NCBI GenBank assembly: GCA_021531795.1
Contig: JADYUL010000012.1
Coordinates: 1-64,000 of the forward strand
Direction: 5' to 3'
Length of the DNA: 64,000 bases
Source: Lacrimispora saccharolytica
GTDB taxonomy: Bacteria; Bacillota; Clostridia; Lachnospirales; Lachnospiraceae
The stretch's first letter is position 1. The number at the start of each line of letters is the position of its first letter. The notes beneath the pieces were generated by a model. That model made no database searches, had not been told where the DNA came from, and worked only from the letters and a program-made list of their open reading frames with translations. A program made the translations under genes and the position numbers. Of the stretch, positions 61,805 through 64,000 are shown in pieces.

Positions 61805-63430
61805 TTATTCTTCCTCCGGATTCTCTGTGCCGTTCTCCCCATTTCTATACTGCGTAGGTGTTACACCCTGATATTTCTTGAAGCAGTATGAGAAATAATG
61901 AGGATCTTTATATCCAACCTCCACACTTATATCGACGCTTCGCTTATTGGTACACCTAAGCAGTTCCTTTGCTTTATTCATTCTGAAGTCAGTCAGATAT
62001 TTAATAAAGGTCTTGCCGGTCTGTTGCCCGAACATCATGCTTAAGTGGTTGGGTGAGAAGTTGACATACGACGCCAGCATGTTGAGTGACAGATCCTCAT
62101 CCGAATAGTGCTCATTGATATACTCAATTACGGTTTCCACAACATCATTGTACTTCTTGTTTACATTGTTCTGTCTCTTATCCACCGCAAGGTCAATAAT
62201 ATTAACAATATATTTCTCCAGCGACTCCGAATCCTTAATATCTCCTCCTTCAAGGTCAAAGGCAGGAATATCCGACTTGTCCTGACCGATCTCCTCAAGG
62301 AAGGAGGCAATCGCAAAGTATATATCCATGGCTATATACTGACGCATCATGAACGAATTGGCAGCATTCTCTCCCATGCTCTCCATAAACTCTTCGACAA
62401 AGTAAGTTACCTCGCTCTTTTCCCCCTGCTTGAGGAACTGTAGGATCCTGCTTCTGTCAATAGAATTGGTATCAACATTGCTTATATCAAAATCCGCTGT
62501 ATTTACTGATTCAGGGCTTATCTCATTGTATTTGACAAATACCGAATCCTCTTTGAAGAATCGATGTGCAAAAGCATGACCTGCTGCCTCGAAGGATTCT
62601 CCTATCTCCCTGAGCCTGCTGACCGTCGTTCCGATGCCACCGAAATACCTGATCGAAGGGAACATTTCAAAAATTGCTGTAAGCTCTGCAATTGCCCTGT
62701 CTCTTACAATCTCAATCTCTTCCCTACTGCCCGCCTTGAACACCAGTGCAACTCCTTCTATTCCCCTGTCAAACATCAGTATTTCATTCTTATGAATATA
62801 ATCCATCGCCCGGTCTCTGACTTTTATTACGCTCTCTGAGTATTCCTCCTCCGAATGGTTCTTAGACATAATCTTCACAAGCACAACATTAAAAAACAGT
62901 GCAGACAGTGATATGTCAAGTTTGCTCGCCATTTCCAGAATATCTGTAACCGGTCTGCTCTGAGTTACCATGATATTGAAGAGATTATTCCTCTCCTTCT
63001 CCATATTCTCCTTCATATCCTGAAGATATTTCTCCCTGAAGGCCCGGTCCTTCTTTCTCTCTTCAATCTTATGTGCAAGGGTATCCACCTCCCCAATCAG
63101 CTGCTCCGCACTTATTGGCTTGGTAAGATAATGAGCCACTCCTATATTGATCGCCTCTCTTGCATATTCAAACTCCGCATAGCCTGACAGGATAATTATC
63201 TCTATCTGGGGAAAATCCTTCTTAATAAGTTTACTTAGTTCCAGACCGTCCATAAATGGCATCTTAATATCCGTAATTACTATATCGGGTTTAAGTTTAT
63301 CTATCATCGGATAAGCAATCTCTCCGTCGGACGCCTCACCTACAAAATCATACCCATGGCTTGCCCAGTCAATATTCTTAATACCCTCGCGAACCACATA
63401 TTCGTCTTCAACCAAAAATATCTTCAACAT
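61805..63430 (-). CDS. AraC-type response regulator, YesN type
   Basis: A 541-residue regulator. An N-terminal receiver domain has phosphoacceptor Asp54 in VITDIKMPFMDG and the conserved Lys in YLTKPISA. A central region of about 280 residues includes a coiled segment. A C-terminal AraC/XylS DNA-binding pair of helix-turn-helices is present (LSLNMLASYVNFSPNHLSMMF, VDISVEVGYKDPHYFSYCFK). With the kinase it probably activates the sugar importer and ara genes downstream; this is from position, not from a seen binding site. Confidence 0.93.
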   Translation of the reverse strand: MLKIFLVEDEYVVREGIKNIDWASHGYDFVGEASDGEIAYPMIDKLKPDIVITDIKMPFMDGLELSKLIKKDFPQIEIIILSGYAEFEYAREAINIGVAHYLTKPISAEQLIGEVDTLAHKIEERKKDRAFREKYLQDMKENMEKERNNLFNIMVTQSRPVTDILEMASKLDISLSALFFNVVLVKIMSKNHSEEEYSESVIKVRDRAMDYIHKNEILMFDRGIEGVALVFKAGSREEIEIVRDRAIAELTAIFEMFPSIRYFGGIGTTVSRLREIGESFEAAGHAFAHRFFKEDSVFVKYNEISPESVNTADFDISNVDTNSIDRSRILQFLKQGEKSEVTYFVEEFMESMGENAANSFMMRQYIAMDIYFAIASFLEEIGQDKSDIPAFDLEGGDIKDSESLEKYIVNIIDLAVDKRQNNVNKKYNDVVETVIEYINEHYSDEDLSLNMLASYVNFSPNHLSMMFGQQTGKTFIKYLTDFRMNKAKELLRCTNKRSVDISVEVGYKDPHYFSYCFKKYQGVTPTQYRNGENGTENPEEE

Positions 63431-63478
63431 AATGCCTCCGTTTGTTAATATGCAAACACAAAATTTCTCTACTTAAAA

Positions 63479-64000
63479 CTAATTTATGGACTTTTCAAAG
63501 TATTCACTAACATTGGACTTATCTACCCGTTCATAGGGTATGTATACCTTATTGCCATCAACAAGATATATATCCTTTGGTATGTCCATATCCAGTCCCA
63601 GGTAATAAGCCATTCGGCCAATTGTTCGCCCTTTTCCCGGTGCATTGTTGTATGCAGTACCAAGGATTACGTTCTTATCGATGTATTCAAGAAGTTCTCT
63701 TTTACCGTTGACGCCGACTATCTGTGGATAATCCTTCACCTTGAAGAATTCAATGGCATCGAGGGCTCCGAGCGCCATATTATCATCATTGGCAATTACA
63801 AGCTCCACCTGCCAGGGATGTCCGTTAAGTATGGAGGTCATCTTGGTTGCAGCCTGCTCCCTGTTCCAGTTGGCAATCTCATCTCCAAGCTTCTCCAGCT
63901 CAAAGCCTGCTGCCTCTATTCTCTCCACCGCTACCCTGGTTCTTACAATCGCATCCTGATGTCCGGCCTCTCCCTCGAGCATAACGTACTGAATTACACC
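63479..64000 (-). CDS. MglB-like sugar-binding protein, 5' end outside the window
   Basis: The frame is open to base 64000 on the minus strand and shows the C-terminal two thirds of a galactose/glucose-binding type protein. Recognisable parts are VMLEGEAGHQDA, IANWNREQAATKM, VIANDDNMALGALDAIEFF and IVGVNGKRELLEYID. The missing part carries the signal peptide. Its position directly before the regulator-kinase pair (48 bp) suggests that it presents a sugar to the kinase sensor domain. The truncation is due to the window edge. Confidence 0.85.
   Translation of the reverse strand, partial: GVIQYVMLEGEAGHQDAIVRTRVAVERIEAAGFELEKLGDEIANWNREQAATKMTSILNGHPWQVELVIANDDNMALGALDAIEFFKVKDYPQIVGVNGKRELLEYIDKNVILGTAYNNAPGKGRTIGRMAYYLGLDMDIPKDIYLVDGNKVYIPYERVDKSNVSEYFEKSIN

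Noticed and set aside
63431-63478. Possible frameshift or degradation of the MglB-like gene
   Set aside because: The frame stays open to the window edge and matches the family through the last base, so the gene is only cut by the window.

Overview
The window looks like chromosome from a motile, anaerobic, carbohydrate-fermenting Firmicute of the Lachnospiraceae (Butyrivibrio / Roseburia / Lachnospira type). The grounds are moderate-to-low GC, clostridial gene neighbourhoods (cmk-ispH-rpsA; dgt-dnaG-rpoD-trmK-nucleoside kinase; scpA-scpB), pyruvate phosphate dikinase, a biotin-dependent Na+ pump, YesM/AraC-type two-component control of sugar uptake, and chemotaxis genes. The genus is inference. 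Almost every gene is on the minus strand. The only plus-strand genes are a 3' gene tail at the left edge and one ApbE-like gene near 20 kb.

Layout. 0-6.4 kb: cheR, then an oxidoreductase-cmk-ispH-rpsA housekeeping run headed by TetR and RpiR regulators. 6.4-11.8 kb: a five-gene biotin-dependent decarboxylase / sodium-pump operon (CoA-ester carboxyltransferase, OadG, biotin carrier, OadB, pyruvate/oxaloacetate carboxyltransferase). 11.9-19.4 kb: GGDEF protein, scpA-scpB with an unknown acidic gene, a phosphoesterase, rpsU, alaS and a Gx-type membrane protein. 19.5-27.3 kb: a NusG_II-ApbE fusion, two large membrane proteins of probable GT-C type flanking a chemoreceptor, and a small exporter. 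27.7-33.1 kb: maltodextrin uptake (malE-malF-malG plus lipoprotein alpha-amylase) behind a promoter with a clear operator. 33.2-41.3 kb: RACo-like ferredoxin/ASKHA protein, ppdK with an unusual tail, glyS, a lipoprotein, nrdR, a CmpB-like membrane protein. 41.3-50.2 kb: RNase P RNA, two COG0523-type GTPases (one with a His/Cys tandem repeat, one fused to a DUF1980-like domain), nucleoside kinase, trmK, rpoD, dnaG, dgt. 50.3-64 kb: L-arabinose catabolism (araA, FGGY kinase, araD), a YtfQRT/YjfF-type importer with an extra binding protein, a two-component system and a truncated MglB-like binding protein.

How it works together. Maltodextrins and pentose/hexose sugars are imported by two ABC systems. 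Arabinose is converted to xylulose-5-phosphate. PPDK works at the PEP/pyruvate node, and the decarboxylase complex would couple carboxyl transfer to Na+ export. Sensing is provided by the operator at malE, the sugar-sensing two-component system at the right end, and chemotaxis proteins.

No prophage, insertion sequence, CRISPR array, rRNA or tRNA was recognised. The observations most worth checking are: a terminator-like hairpin that contains the araA ribosome-binding site; the transcarboxylase-plus-sodium-pump gene set; the LEA-like tail on PPDK; the GTPase-DUF1980 fusion next to a His/Cys-repeat GTPase; the NusG_II-ApbE fusion; and the out-of-frame ispH/rpsA junction. None is proven new from sequence alone.
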